Shown: piece by piece, positions 7,921 to 15,707 of the stretch
Numbering within the stretch: position 1 is the stretch's first letter
Layout: each line of letters begins with the position of its first letter
Origin: Bacteroidota bacterium
GTDB lineage: Bacteria; Bacteroidota; Bacteroidia; Cytophagales; Cyclobacteriaceae
DNA length: 23,366 bases
Assembly: GCA_023417065.1 (NCBI GenBank)
Contig: JAEZGH010000080.1
Location: 1-23,366, forward strand
Direction of reading: 5' to 3'
Translations under genes and position numbers: made by a program
Notes under the pieces: model-generated
Seen by the model: only the letters and a program-made list of their open reading frames with translations
What the model was told of the DNA's origin: nothing
Databases searched by the model: none

Positions 7921-9124
7921 AGGCTGCGTTTAAATCCGCCTTTAATTGATTGTACTGAATGATATTTGTATTGTAGGCCTCAAAAAGATCGGTAAACTCC
8001 AGTAACGAAATATTGTTCTTACTGTAATTGCTGATAAGCCCGTCGCTAAGGAGATTGAGTTCTTCCTCGTGGTGTTCACCTACTTCGGCATATTGACTTA
8101 ACAATAAATTGAATGTCTGCCACGCTGACTGCACTTCATTTACAATCTTTTGTTCAACTGCGAGGGCTAACTTCTCACCTTGCGCGATGCCAATGCGCGC
8201 CACCTGTATGTTACCCTGATTTCGGTTGAAGATTGGAATTTGAAATCCTACCGTGACACCGGTGTAATTATCGATGTAGCTTCCTGCCTGGTCATACACA
8301 ACTCCTGCGGTAAGATTTGGCATCGCCTCTTTCTTCGCCAAACTATACCGAAGTTGACGCTGCTGTTGCTGACTCCTGACGGACTTTATCTCGGGCCGCT
8401 CAGCAAGAGCCTGAAGAATCAAATCGTCAACAGCCATTCCAGTGATGTCATATGACGGAAAAGACGTTGCATAAGGCAGGACAAACCGATCTTGCGCCAG
8501 CAGAATCCTCAACGTTTCCTGAAGCTTCACTTGCTCCAGCTGAACATCCTTGATTTGTTTATTAATGCTGAAATATGTCGTATTGAGTCGGGTCAGCTCC
8601 TGCAGCGAAATGTTGCCCTTTTCATATTGCTCACTATACACCCGAATGAGATTCTTCAGAAGTTCTAATTGAGAATCAATATTATTCACCGCGCTGTTCA
8701 GGAAGTAATAACGATGAAAAGCAACGTGCAGCTCGTGGCGGAGTGACCGCACCAAAGCTTCGTACTCAAACTCAGTCATGCGCTTCTTCTCCTCACTGAG
8801 TTTAATGGCCGTATTACGCTGGCCTGCAATCTGAAACACCTTCTCAAGAGCAATGATTTTTTGTCCGTTATATCCTACATCAAACCAACGCGGTCTGGCA
8901 GGATTGTAAAGGTTCCATTCCGTTGACAATTCAGGGTTTGAGAAGAGCTTCGCCTGAATTTTTTCAGCAGCTGCAATATCTATCTCGTACCTTGAAGCTA
9001 CCAGGTTAAGATTTCGGTGGATGAGCAGACTATCTGCCTGGGAGAGCGTTATGCGGAGCGTGTCCTGCGCAACGAGAGAAGAACTAAAAAACAATATGAT
9101 TCCAAGCGCCCTGACAACCATCAT
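7877..9124 (-). CDS. TolC-family outer membrane efflux protein (CzcC-like)
   Basis: This protein of 415 residues should form the trimeric outer membrane channel of the metal efflux complex. It has a Sec signal peptide (MMVVRALGIILFFSSSLVAQ) and then two related repeats of long amphipathic helices. The first includes LRITLSQADSLLIHRNLNL and the second ILQALAERPEIKSVRSQQQQ, as in the OEP/TolC family. GVTVGFQIPIFNRNQGNI is the usual conserved strand-turn segment before the last helices. I prefer ATG 9124 over the longer TTG start at 9145, because a promoter-like TTCATTTG overlaps that TTG. A tandem operator-like repeat lies 40-90 bases upstream, so this gene can be transcribed separately from the regulator genes. 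Confidence 0.88.
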   Translation of the reverse strand: MMVVRALGIILFFSSSLVAQDTLRITLSQADSLLIHRNLNLVASRYEIDIAAAEKIQAKLFSNPELSTEWNLYNPARPRWFDVGYNGQKIIALEKVFQIAGQRNTAIKLSEEKKRMTEFEYEALVRSLRHELHVAFHRYYFLNSAVNNIDSQLELLKNLIRVYSEQYEKGNISLQELTRLNTTYFSINKQIKDVQLEQVKLQETLRILLAQDRFVLPYATSFPSYDITGMAVDDLILQALAERPEIKSVRSQQQQRQLRYSLAKKEAMPNLTAGVVYDQAGSYIDNYTGVTVGFQIPIFNRNQGNIQVARIGIAQGEKLALAVEQKIVNEVQSAWQTFNLLLSQYAEVGEHHEEELNLLSDGLISNYSKNNISLLEFTDLFEAYNTNIIQYNQLKADLNAAYEELNYAVGKDIRN

Positions 9125-9142
9125 CTCAATATTGAAAAGACG

Positions 9143-9150
9143 CAAATGAA
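9143..9150 (-). promoter_or_regulatory. Possible -7 element of an internal promoter
   Basis: On the minus strand TTCATTTG differs at one base from TAnnTTTG and lies 18 bases before the preferred start of the outer membrane gene. There is no clear -33 TTG; the 11-bp repeat array occupies that place, which is the arrangement expected for an activator-dependent promoter. Confidence 0.35.
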
Positions 9151-9160
9151 CGGTGTTCGA

Positions 9161-9213
9161 CTTTAATCGACCTTAAGAGCGACCTTAAATAAACCTTAAA
9201 ATGGTATTAAAGA
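9161..9213 (-). promoter_or_regulatory. Tandem 11-bp direct repeats, probable OmpR-family operator
   Basis: On the minus strand five TTAA cores occur at 9207-9210, 9196-9199, 9185-9188, 9173-9176 and 9163-9166, spaced 11, 11, 12 and 10 bases. Three of them extend to TTAAGGT. Direct repeats of 6-7 bases on an 11-bp period are the known site form for OmpR/PhoB-type regulators, and YTTAAG-N5-YTTAAG is the PmrA/QseB-type box. The array lies between kinase and outer membrane genes, and the kinase stop codon (TAA, 9207-9209) is inside the first repeat. The likely ligand is the response regulator encoded at 10547-11233. Confidence 0.65.
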
Positions 9214-10550
9214 TGCGGAATACTTACATCAAACACATGCTGACTCCGCTCAAACCGGTACACAATCCGGCCTGAAACTGAGGAAACAATTTGCGAAACA
9301 ATTGATAATCCCAGACCACTGCCAGGTTTGGAATGCGATTTCGGCTGGCGGAAGAAGGGTTCGAATATTTCAGCGGGAAGTTCCTCCTCGCCAGCATTGG
9401 AGAAAACAATATTTAAGTTCTTTTCATCTGACAGCACGCTTATGCGGACAGCATCGCCTTCTGAATACAGCGCGGCATTTGTAAGGAGATTCTTAAAACA
9501 GGTTTTCATCAACATGGAATTCGCATGAATCATCAACTGCTTATCATTCGTGATAGATTCATCAAAATCCATCTCAACCTGAAGATCACCAAATGCTGCC
9601 TTCACTTCGCTGACGCTGACGTCAAGAACTTCGTCCACGCGCAAGTCGTTTTTATGAATAGGGACTTCGGTTTGCAGCCGCTGCAACAACAGCAGCGAGT
9701 CCACCAGCACAGCCTGACTTTGAACATTCTCGACCAAAGAGTCTACGATTTCGCGGTTTGCACCTTGTACATCAAGCTTCTCGAGTTTACTCTGAATGAC
9801 TGCAAGAGGGGTCTTTAATTCATGCGACGCGTTTCTGACAAAGGCGCGCTGAAGTTCAAATGCCTTGTAAAGTCTGGCCAACATTTGGTTGTAATTCGTC
9901 GCAAGATCGTCGAGCTCATCTTTGTTCGGGCCAACCCTGACAAATTCACGCAGGTTGTTCTCGTTAATATTCTGAATGGAATGATTCAGCTGATCGATAG
10001 GCTTAAACACTTGGCGAATGTAAAAATAACTTGCAGCTGCTATCAAGATCGTTCCCGCAATGAGTGCACCTATAACAAGATTGCGAAGGTTTTTCAGCTT
10101 ACTGATACCATATTGGTCATAGGCAGATGCGAGCACCACATAATCGTGCCCATCTTCACGAAAATGAACCCCGACAACTTCATCACCGTCGTCGTCTACG
10201 TAAAACTCGTCACCCTCCGTTCTGATCTGATGCAACAGCCGTTCAGAATAAGGTATCACTTCATCATCAATGCTGCTATAAATCAAATGATTCTCTTCAT
10301 TGAACACAAGGACCTTTTCGTCGTACATCTCGTTGATCGAATTCTGATCGATCAGCTTGAGCAAATCCTTATCAACTTCCTGGACGTTGGCTAGTAATCT
10401 TACCGTTGTATAACTCTTCTGACGAAGGCGCTCGAAAAATTCATCACGGCGAAAATCGGAATACGACCAATAAATGAAAATCAAAATTGACGTAAGCACA
10501 AGCAGGAACATGCCAACAAACAGCGAAGTAAGGCGTTGCTTGTAGTTCAT
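9207..10550 (-). CDS. Sensor histidine kinase of the metal efflux operon (CusS/CzcS-like)
   Basis: This 447-residue kinase should sense a periplasmic signal, probably metal, and phosphorylate the regulator encoded just upstream. It has membrane segments at about 8-29 and 158-178, and between them a periplasmic domain of about 125 residues with a very acidic stretch (YVDDDGDE, 117-124) followed by two His (129 and 135). A HAMP linker (about 179-232) leads to the HisKA domain with NASHELKTPLA (phospho-acceptor His 243). The HATPase domain has an N-box (CFKNLLTNAA, 351-360), an F-box (IFEPFF, 395-400) and a G-box (PGSGLGLSI, 409-417). All catalytic boxes are present. The ATG overlaps the regulator's TGA by four bases. 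The metal specificity is inferred only from the operon. Confidence 0.92.
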   Translation of the reverse strand: MNYKQRLTSLFVGMFLLVLTSILIFIYWSYSDFRRDEFFERLRQKSYTTVRLLANVQEVDKDLLKLIDQNSINEMYDEKVLVFNEENHLIYSSIDDEVIPYSERLLHQIRTEGDEFYVDDDGDEVVGVHFREDGHDYVVLASAYDQYGISKLKNLRNLVIGALIAGTILIAAASYFYIRQVFKPIDQLNHSIQNINENNLREFVRVGPNKDELDDLATNYNQMLARLYKAFELQRAFVRNASHELKTPLAVIQSKLEKLDVQGANREIVDSLVENVQSQAVLVDSLLLLQRLQTEVPIHKNDLRVDEVLDVSVSEVKAAFGDLQVEMDFDESITNDKQLMIHANSMLMKTCFKNLLTNAALYSEGDAVRISVLSDEKNLNIVFSNAGEEELPAEIFEPFFRQPKSHSKPGSGLGLSIVSQIVSSVSGRIVYRFERSQHVFDVSIPHL

Positions 10551-11233
10551 TTCTTTTCGACTGATATATAATATCCAAATCCTGGCTTAGTATGCAGCAG
10601 CTTCTGACTGAAGTCCCGGTCAATTTTATTACGAAGGAAATTAATATATACCTCTATCGTATTCGGTGTCACCCCATAGTCATGATCCCACAGATTCCTT
10701 GCGAGCTCATCCTTCGATACCACTCGATTCTTATTCTTCACAAGATATTCGAGCAGGCCATATTCCTTTGGCGTGAGGTGTATTTCCTTTCCATCGCGCG
10801 CAACGGCTTTTCTATTGGGGTCTATCCGAAGCCCTGACAATTCAAAGACATCAAGCAGGAGTGGCGTTTGGTCCGCGCGCTTGAGAAACACCCTGACTTT
10901 CGCCGACAGCTCCTTAAGATGAAATGGCTTCACGAGGTAATCATCTGCCCCCTGATCAAACGCTTCCATTTTGCTATCTATATCGCCAAACGCAGTAATC
11001 ATAAGTATCGGGATCTGGCTGTTCAAGCCCCGCAACTCGCCGCAAACGTCAAGGCCGTTCTTCCTGGGAAGGTTAATGTCGAGAACAACAAGATCGAAGG
11101 GCTGACTTGCAAAAAGCTTCACCGCAGACTGGCCATCGTACGCACACTCAGGAATATATCCATCTTTCTGAAGGTGACGTGTAATGGACTCCGACAGACG
11201 GTCATCGTCTTCAACAATCAGGATTTTCTTCAT
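10547..11233 (-). CDS. OmpR/PhoB-family response regulator of the metal efflux operon
   Basis: This 228-residue regulator has a receiver domain (about 1-120) with the acidic pair DD at 9-10, the phospho-acceptor Asp 52 (VLDINLP), the switch Thr 80 (MITAFG) and Lys 102 (LVKPF). A C-terminal winged helix (about 130-226) has the typical LTPKEYGLLEYLVKNKNRVV entry and a recognition region near PNTIEVYINFLRNKID. It is the first gene of the five-gene unit and overlaps the kinase by ATGA. By analogy with CusR and CzcR it should activate the efflux genes when phosphorylated. The 11-bp repeats at 9161-9213 are its likely site. The 121 bases before its start contain no strong promoter and only one TTTAAT half-site. 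Confidence 0.93.
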   Translation of the reverse strand: MKKILIVEDDDRLSESITRHLQKDGYIPECAYDGQSAVKLFASQPFDLVVLDINLPRKNGLDVCGELRGLNSQIPILMITAFGDIDSKMEAFDQGADDYLVKPFHLKELSAKVRVFLKRADQTPLLLDVFELSGLRIDPNRKAVARDGKEIHLTPKEYGLLEYLVKNKNRVVSKDELARNLWDHDYGVTPNTIEVYINFLRNKIDRDFSQKLLHTKPGFGYYISVEKK

Positions 11234-11354
11234 ACGTCACGAAATTAAATACAATTTGCGACAGAACGAATGCCCGCAAGCTGTAATATATGTCAGCACC
11301 CGTAATACTTCCACGCCGGAATGCGACCAGCGATCGCGCAGGGCACATGCAGGA

Positions 11355-12494
11355 TTACGACTTCGTTTTGATCGACAGCCCGTTCCGCAATTCATCATGC
11401 GCGATCTTAACAATCTGGTCGCCTTCGTGGATGGGCCCGAAGACTTCTAAAAGAGAATCGAGGGAATTGCCTTTTTGCACGTTGATCCATTGCGTCCGGT
11501 CATCCACCACCTTCAGCACAAATACTCCTTCCGTCGAATTCAGCACAGCGGTTTTTGGAACGAAGAGTGATGGCTTGTTCCGACGCAACGGAATCCTGAC
11601 CTCTGCATACATTCCTGCTTTCAATTCTCCACCCTTATTCACAAAGTCAAACTCCGCCAGCATGGTTCGATTCGTTTCCTGGAGACTGTTGGAGCTTCTT
11701 GCAAAAGAAGCCTCGTACGTCTTCATCGGTTCCGCCTGCGTAGAAAATGTGACAGTACTCCCTTCATCAATTGAATTACTCATACTCTCGGGCACTGCGA
11801 CTGTAAGGCGTAATTTGGATCCGTCTTCCAAAATAAACATCGGTTTTACATTGGTCTCAGGACCTACCAGGTCTCCGGGACTTACATTTCTCTCTATGAT
11901 TGTTCCGTCAAAGGGTGCCCTGATCGTCAGGTAGGCCGCGAGTTGCTGCTGTGCCTCCATCTGTGCTTTGGCAGCGAGCATATTTTCCCGCGACGCCCTT
12001 AACAACGCACTGTCCGACATCATCGCGGCATAGGCGACTTCAAGTTCATTTGCTGAGACCGCTCCTTTGGTCTCACTTGTCTTTAAAAGTCTTGCATAGG
12101 TACGCTTACTTGCCTTGTGCCTGGACTCACGTTCAAGGAGTGTGGCCTCTGCCGACGACATCTGAGCCTTCGCATGATTCAGCGATGCCACCAATTCCGG
12201 CGCTTCCAGTGTGGCCAGCACCTGTCCCTTCCTGACAAACGCGCCGCGGTCGCTTACAACTGCGCTAACGTAGCCGTTTACCTTTGGATAAATTTCTGTC
12301 TTATCCCATGGCTTCAACTCACCGGGAAGGACTACTTCAAACGAAGGCTGGAACCGCTGAACTGATGTTACCTCCACCACAGGAGTTTCCGTAACGGATA
12401 ATACATTCTTGTTCTCGTGTCCGCATGCAACACAAAGCAAAAGCACAATCGACAGCGTGGGAATACTTTTCATATTTATCAAAGTAATTATCAT
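11355..12494 (-). CDS. RND efflux periplasmic adaptor (membrane fusion protein)
   Basis: This adaptor of 379 residues (372 from the second Met) belongs to the tripartite efflux system of the two preceding genes. A hydrophobic signal ends in CVACG, a slightly irregular lipobox, so lipidation is likely but not certain. The lipoyl half-domain (GYVSAVVSDRGAFVRKGQVL, about 74-93), a helical hairpin rich in Ala (about 100-165), the second lipoyl half (LTIRAPFDGTIIERNVSPGD, about 189-208) and a beta-barrel with a GxxLKAGMYAEV-type segment (ELKAGMYAEVRIP, about 301-313) follow in normal order. The ATG at 12494 overlaps the pump TGA as ATGA; ATG 12473 is the alternative. It is the last gene of the unit, with no clear terminator before the next operon. 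Confidence 0.9.
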   Translation of the reverse strand: MIITLINMKSIPTLSIVLLLCVACGHENKNVLSVTETPVVEVTSVQRFQPSFEVVLPGELKPWDKTEIYPKVNGYVSAVVSDRGAFVRKGQVLATLEAPELVASLNHAKAQMSSAEATLLERESRHKASKRTYARLLKTSETKGAVSANELEVAYAAMMSDSALLRASRENMLAAKAQMEAQQQLAAYLTIRAPFDGTIIERNVSPGDLVGPETNVKPMFILEDGSKLRLTVAVPESMSNSIDEGSTVTFSTQAEPMKTYEASFARSSNSLQETNRTMLAEFDFVNKGGELKAGMYAEVRIPLRRNKPSLFVPKTAVLNSTEGVFVLKVVDDRTQWINVQKGNSLDSLLEVFGPIHEGDQIVKIAHDELRNGLSIKTKS

Positions 12495-15400
12495 CCTTTA
12501 AAGAATTTGCTTGCGCGATCTTCCGGATCAAGTGATACCGACATGAACGAAGCTTTGTCCTGAACAACTTTGAAGACGACAGGAAGAATCAATAGTGAAA
12601 CAAGTGTGGAGGCGACAAGTCCGCCGATCACTGCCTGACCCAATGGGGCGATCTGATCACCACCTTCACCCAAGCCCAACGCCATAGGAACCATACCTGC
12701 GATCATCGCGATACTTGTCATCAGAATCGGACGCAACCGACTTGACGCAGCAATGACCGCCGCCTTCCTGGCATCTTTAATTTCAATTCGGAGATTCTCA
12801 GCATTAGTGATCATTAGAATCGCATTGGCAACAGAAACCCCCACCGACATAATCATTCCCATATATGATTGAAGGTTAAGTGTAGCACCACATAAGAGAA
12901 GCGTTACCAGTGAACCGACCAATACGGCAGGGATTGATGAAAGAATTGTGAACGACAGTCTAAAAGACTGAAAGTTCGCTGCCAGCATCAGGCAAATGAT
13001 TACAATAGCAACACCAAGTCCCCCCTGCAGACTACTAAGCGTCTCCGTCAGCAGTTTCACCTGCCCTTTGAAATCAACCACCATCCCACGCGGAACTTCA
13101 CCTGCGTTCTCTATAGCTTTGGCGACAGCCTTGCTTGCAGTGCCCAGGTCAACCTGATGGAGGTTGGCAGTGATCGTTACAAGGCGGTTTGGACCAGACC
13201 GATCATACTGGCCGGGACCCTGCTCTTCTGACAGTGTGGCTACGTCGGCGAGCGTAGGACGAATCTGACCGCTTTGTAAGGGTATGTTTCGTATGTCGTC
13301 CACCGAGTTCATCTGATACTCCGGTATCTGTATCTGAACCTGATACGCCAATCCCTTCGAGTTGTCGAGCCAAAGGTTTTTATCTGTAAACCGGCTGGAT
13401 GACGTCGCTGCCACCAACGATCGCGCTACCTGCGATGGCGTGACTCCCATCTGGCCTGCGCGTTCGCGGTCCATCTCAATCCGCAACATTGGATAGTCCA
13501 TGGGTTGTGCAATCTGCACATCCCGCAGGAAACTGATCTTCCTCATCTCTTCCGTTATCCTCCTGGCGAATTTCTCCGCGTCGCGGATATCTCTTGCCGC
13601 TACGCTCACCTCCAACGGCGTCGATGCGCCCTGACTCATGATTTTGTCCACAAGTTCAATAGGTTCAAATGACAATCTCAGCGATGGCATCGCATCCCCG
13701 ATTCGTTTCCTCAAACGCTCTTTCAGTTCATCAATCTGCACATCATACGTTTTATTTAGCGAGACCTGCATCACCGCCTCATGAGGGCCGCTGTTGAAAA
13801 CAAAAATCTGTGACGTACCGTAACTGGTAGGCACGTTACCAACATAAGCTGAAGAAATATCGACGTTCTCGTTGCCGACTTCCTCCTTGATCAGGTCCAG
13901 AACAAGCAGCGTGATTTCCTCCGTTCGTTCGACACGAGTGCCGTCAACGGCCTTAATGCGCAACTGAAATTGGCGACTGTTAGACTTTGGCAGGATGTCT
14001 GTTCCGATGAAGAAAAATGCTGCGCCGATGATAACGACCGATCCAATCAAATAAGTGAATATCCAGAACTTCCCCCGGGAGAATGTTTTCTCAAGCACAT
14101 GAAGATAACGCTGCTTTAACCGATCGAAGGCAGTTTTTGACTCGGGATGTTCGCTTTCATGGATAAGTTGTTCCGCCTCTTCGTGATCCAGGGCAAGCGT
14201 GCCATCATGATGTCGGTGATCTACCTTCAGGAGCCAGTTCGCAAGCACAGGCACGAATGTCTGCGACAACAAAAAGGATGCGATCATTGCAAAGCCTACC
14301 GCAAGCGACAAGGGTAAAAACATTGACCTGGGAATTCCACTCATGACAAAAGCCGGCGCGAATACCGCCAGAATTGACAGGAGGATGAGCAATTCCGGAA
14401 ACGCAATCTCCTTACAGGCATCAAGGATCGCTATCGGAAGGGGCTTCTTCATCTCAAGATGCTGGTGAATATTTTCAATTGTAACCGTGGCCTGATCAAC
14501 CAGAATTCCAACAGACAGCGCAAGTCCACTTAACGTCATGATATTGATCGTCTGCCCAAAAAGATTGAGCAGAATAATCGCGCACAGAACAGAAATCGGG
14601 ATTGTCACGACTACGATGATCACGCTTCGCCAGTCCTTCAAAAACAACAGCACCATCAATCCGGTGAGCAGGGCACCGAGCACACCTTCGGTGATAAGGC
14701 TTTTCAGAGAATTTGTGACGTACGTGGATTGGTCGAACTCGTAAGAGATTCTTACATCTTCAGGAATGGCATTCTGAAGTGCAGGCAGCGATTGTCGGAT
14801 ATTATTTACGACCGAAAGCGTTGATGCATCCGATTTTTTGACAACGGGAATGTACACGGCGCGACGACCTTGTACTAGCGCATAGCCTACCGTTATATCC
14901 GCGGCATCCTCAACCGTTCCGATATCACGTATGAACACAGTTGGCCCCGAACCCACTCTTACAGGGATATTTAGAAAGTCCGATGGCTTGTCAATGAGAG
15001 AATTTACCGGCGTCATAAGTGTTTTGTCGCCGATGCGAATATTTCCGGCAGGAGAAGGTTGGTTGTTCACGCCAACGGCGCGAATAACTTCCTCAGGCGT
15101 GAGCTTGTAACTCCGAAGCCGCGCGGGGTCAATCCGGATAACAATCGTGCGCTGGTTTCCACCCAGGGGCGGTGGACTGGACACGCCTTCTATCTTTGAA
15201 AACATCGGTCTGACACGTGAGCTTGCAAAATCCTGAATTTCATTCAGCGACCTCGTTGAACTCGAGAAAACGAGTTGTCCGACGGGAACGGAACTTGCAT
15301 CAAATCGAATTACCTGAGGCGGAACCGTACCTTCAGGCATATAAGCTTTCGCACGTGAGATATTGTTGGCGACTTCAGCTGCGGCGCGCGCCATATCCGT

Positions 15401-15697
15401 CCCGGGGTAAAACTGCAGTTTTATCAGCGACATGCCCTGAATCGTTTTCACTTCAACATCACGGATTCCCGACACGTACAGAAAGTGGTCCTGGTACCTC
15501 GTCGTGATAAAGCCATCCATCTGATCCGGAGCCATACCACCGTAGGGCTGTACGACGTAGATGGTCGGGAGATCGAGATCGGGAAATATATCAACAGGAA
15601 TACTGCGTATGCAAAGCACGGCGAAGAAGACGATCGCCACAATGGCAACCATCACAGAAATCGGCTTTTGAAGAGCACCCTTTATTAACCTGAACAT
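12491..15697 (-). CDS. HAE-type RND efflux pump with altered proton-relay residues
   Basis: This 1068-residue inner-membrane transporter of the AcrB/MdtB superfamily should export organic compounds in exchange for protons. It begins MFRLIKGALQKPISVMVAIV and has SIPVDIFPDLDLPTIYV (32-48), the two periplasmic porter blocks and 12 membrane helices. The TM4 motif reads GILVDQATVTIENI (397-410). The first Asp (401) is present, but the second member of the usual Asp pair is Gln 402. In TM10 the Lys found in AcrB is replaced by Ala (GVSVANAILM, about 957). A His-rich cytoplasmic loop (residues about 493-519; His 494, 496, 497, 505, 513, 517) lies between the two halves. AAAGGTG precedes the start by a few bases as a ribosome binding site. 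It lies 10 bases after the outer membrane gene and overlaps the adaptor gene. Confidence 0.92.
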   Translation of the reverse strand: MFRLIKGALQKPISVMVAIVAIVFFAVLCIRSIPVDIFPDLDLPTIYVVQPYGGMAPDQMDGFITTRYQDHFLYVSGIRDVEVKTIQGMSLIKLQFYPGTDMARAAAEVANNISRAKAYMPEGTVPPQVIRFDASSVPVGQLVFSSSTRSLNEIQDFASSRVRPMFSKIEGVSSPPPLGGNQRTIVIRIDPARLRSYKLTPEEVIRAVGVNNQPSPAGNIRIGDKTLMTPVNSLIDKPSDFLNIPVRVGSGPTVFIRDIGTVEDAADITVGYALVQGRRAVYIPVVKKSDASTLSVVNNIRQSLPALQNAIPEDVRISYEFDQSTYVTNSLKSLITEGVLGALLTGLMVLLFLKDWRSVIIVVVTIPISVLCAIILLNLFGQTINIMTLSGLALSVGILVDQATVTIENIHQHLEMKKPLPIAILDACKEIAFPELLILLSILAVFAPAFVMSGIPRSMFLPLSLAVGFAMIASFLLSQTFVPVLANWLLKVDHRHHDGTLALDHEEAEQLIHESEHPESKTAFDRLKQRYLHVLEKTFSRGKFWIFTYLIGSVVIIGAAFFFIGTDILPKSNSRQFQLRIKAVDGTRVERTEEITLLVLDLIKEEVGNENVDISSAYVGNVPTSYGTSQIFVFNSGPHEAVMQVSLNKTYDVQIDELKERLRKRIGDAMPSLRLSFEPIELVDKIMSQGASTPLEVSVAARDIRDAEKFARRITEEMRKISFLRDVQIAQPMDYPMLRIEMDRERAGQMGVTPSQVARSLVAATSSSRFTDKNLWLDNSKGLAYQVQIQIPEYQMNSVDDIRNIPLQSGQIRPTLADVATLSEEQGPGQYDRSGPNRLVTITANLHQVDLGTASKAVAKAIENAGEVPRGMVVDFKGQVKLLTETLSSLQGGLGVAIVIICLMLAANFQSFRLSFTILSSIPAVLVGSLVTLLLCGATLNLQSYMGMIMSVGVSVANAILMITNAENLRIEIKDARKAAVIAASSRLRPILMTSIAMIAGMVPMALGLGEGGDQIAPLGQAVIGGLVASTLVSLLILPVVFKVVQDKASFMSVSLDPEDRASKFFKG

Positions 15698-15707
15698 ATC
15701 AACACCT

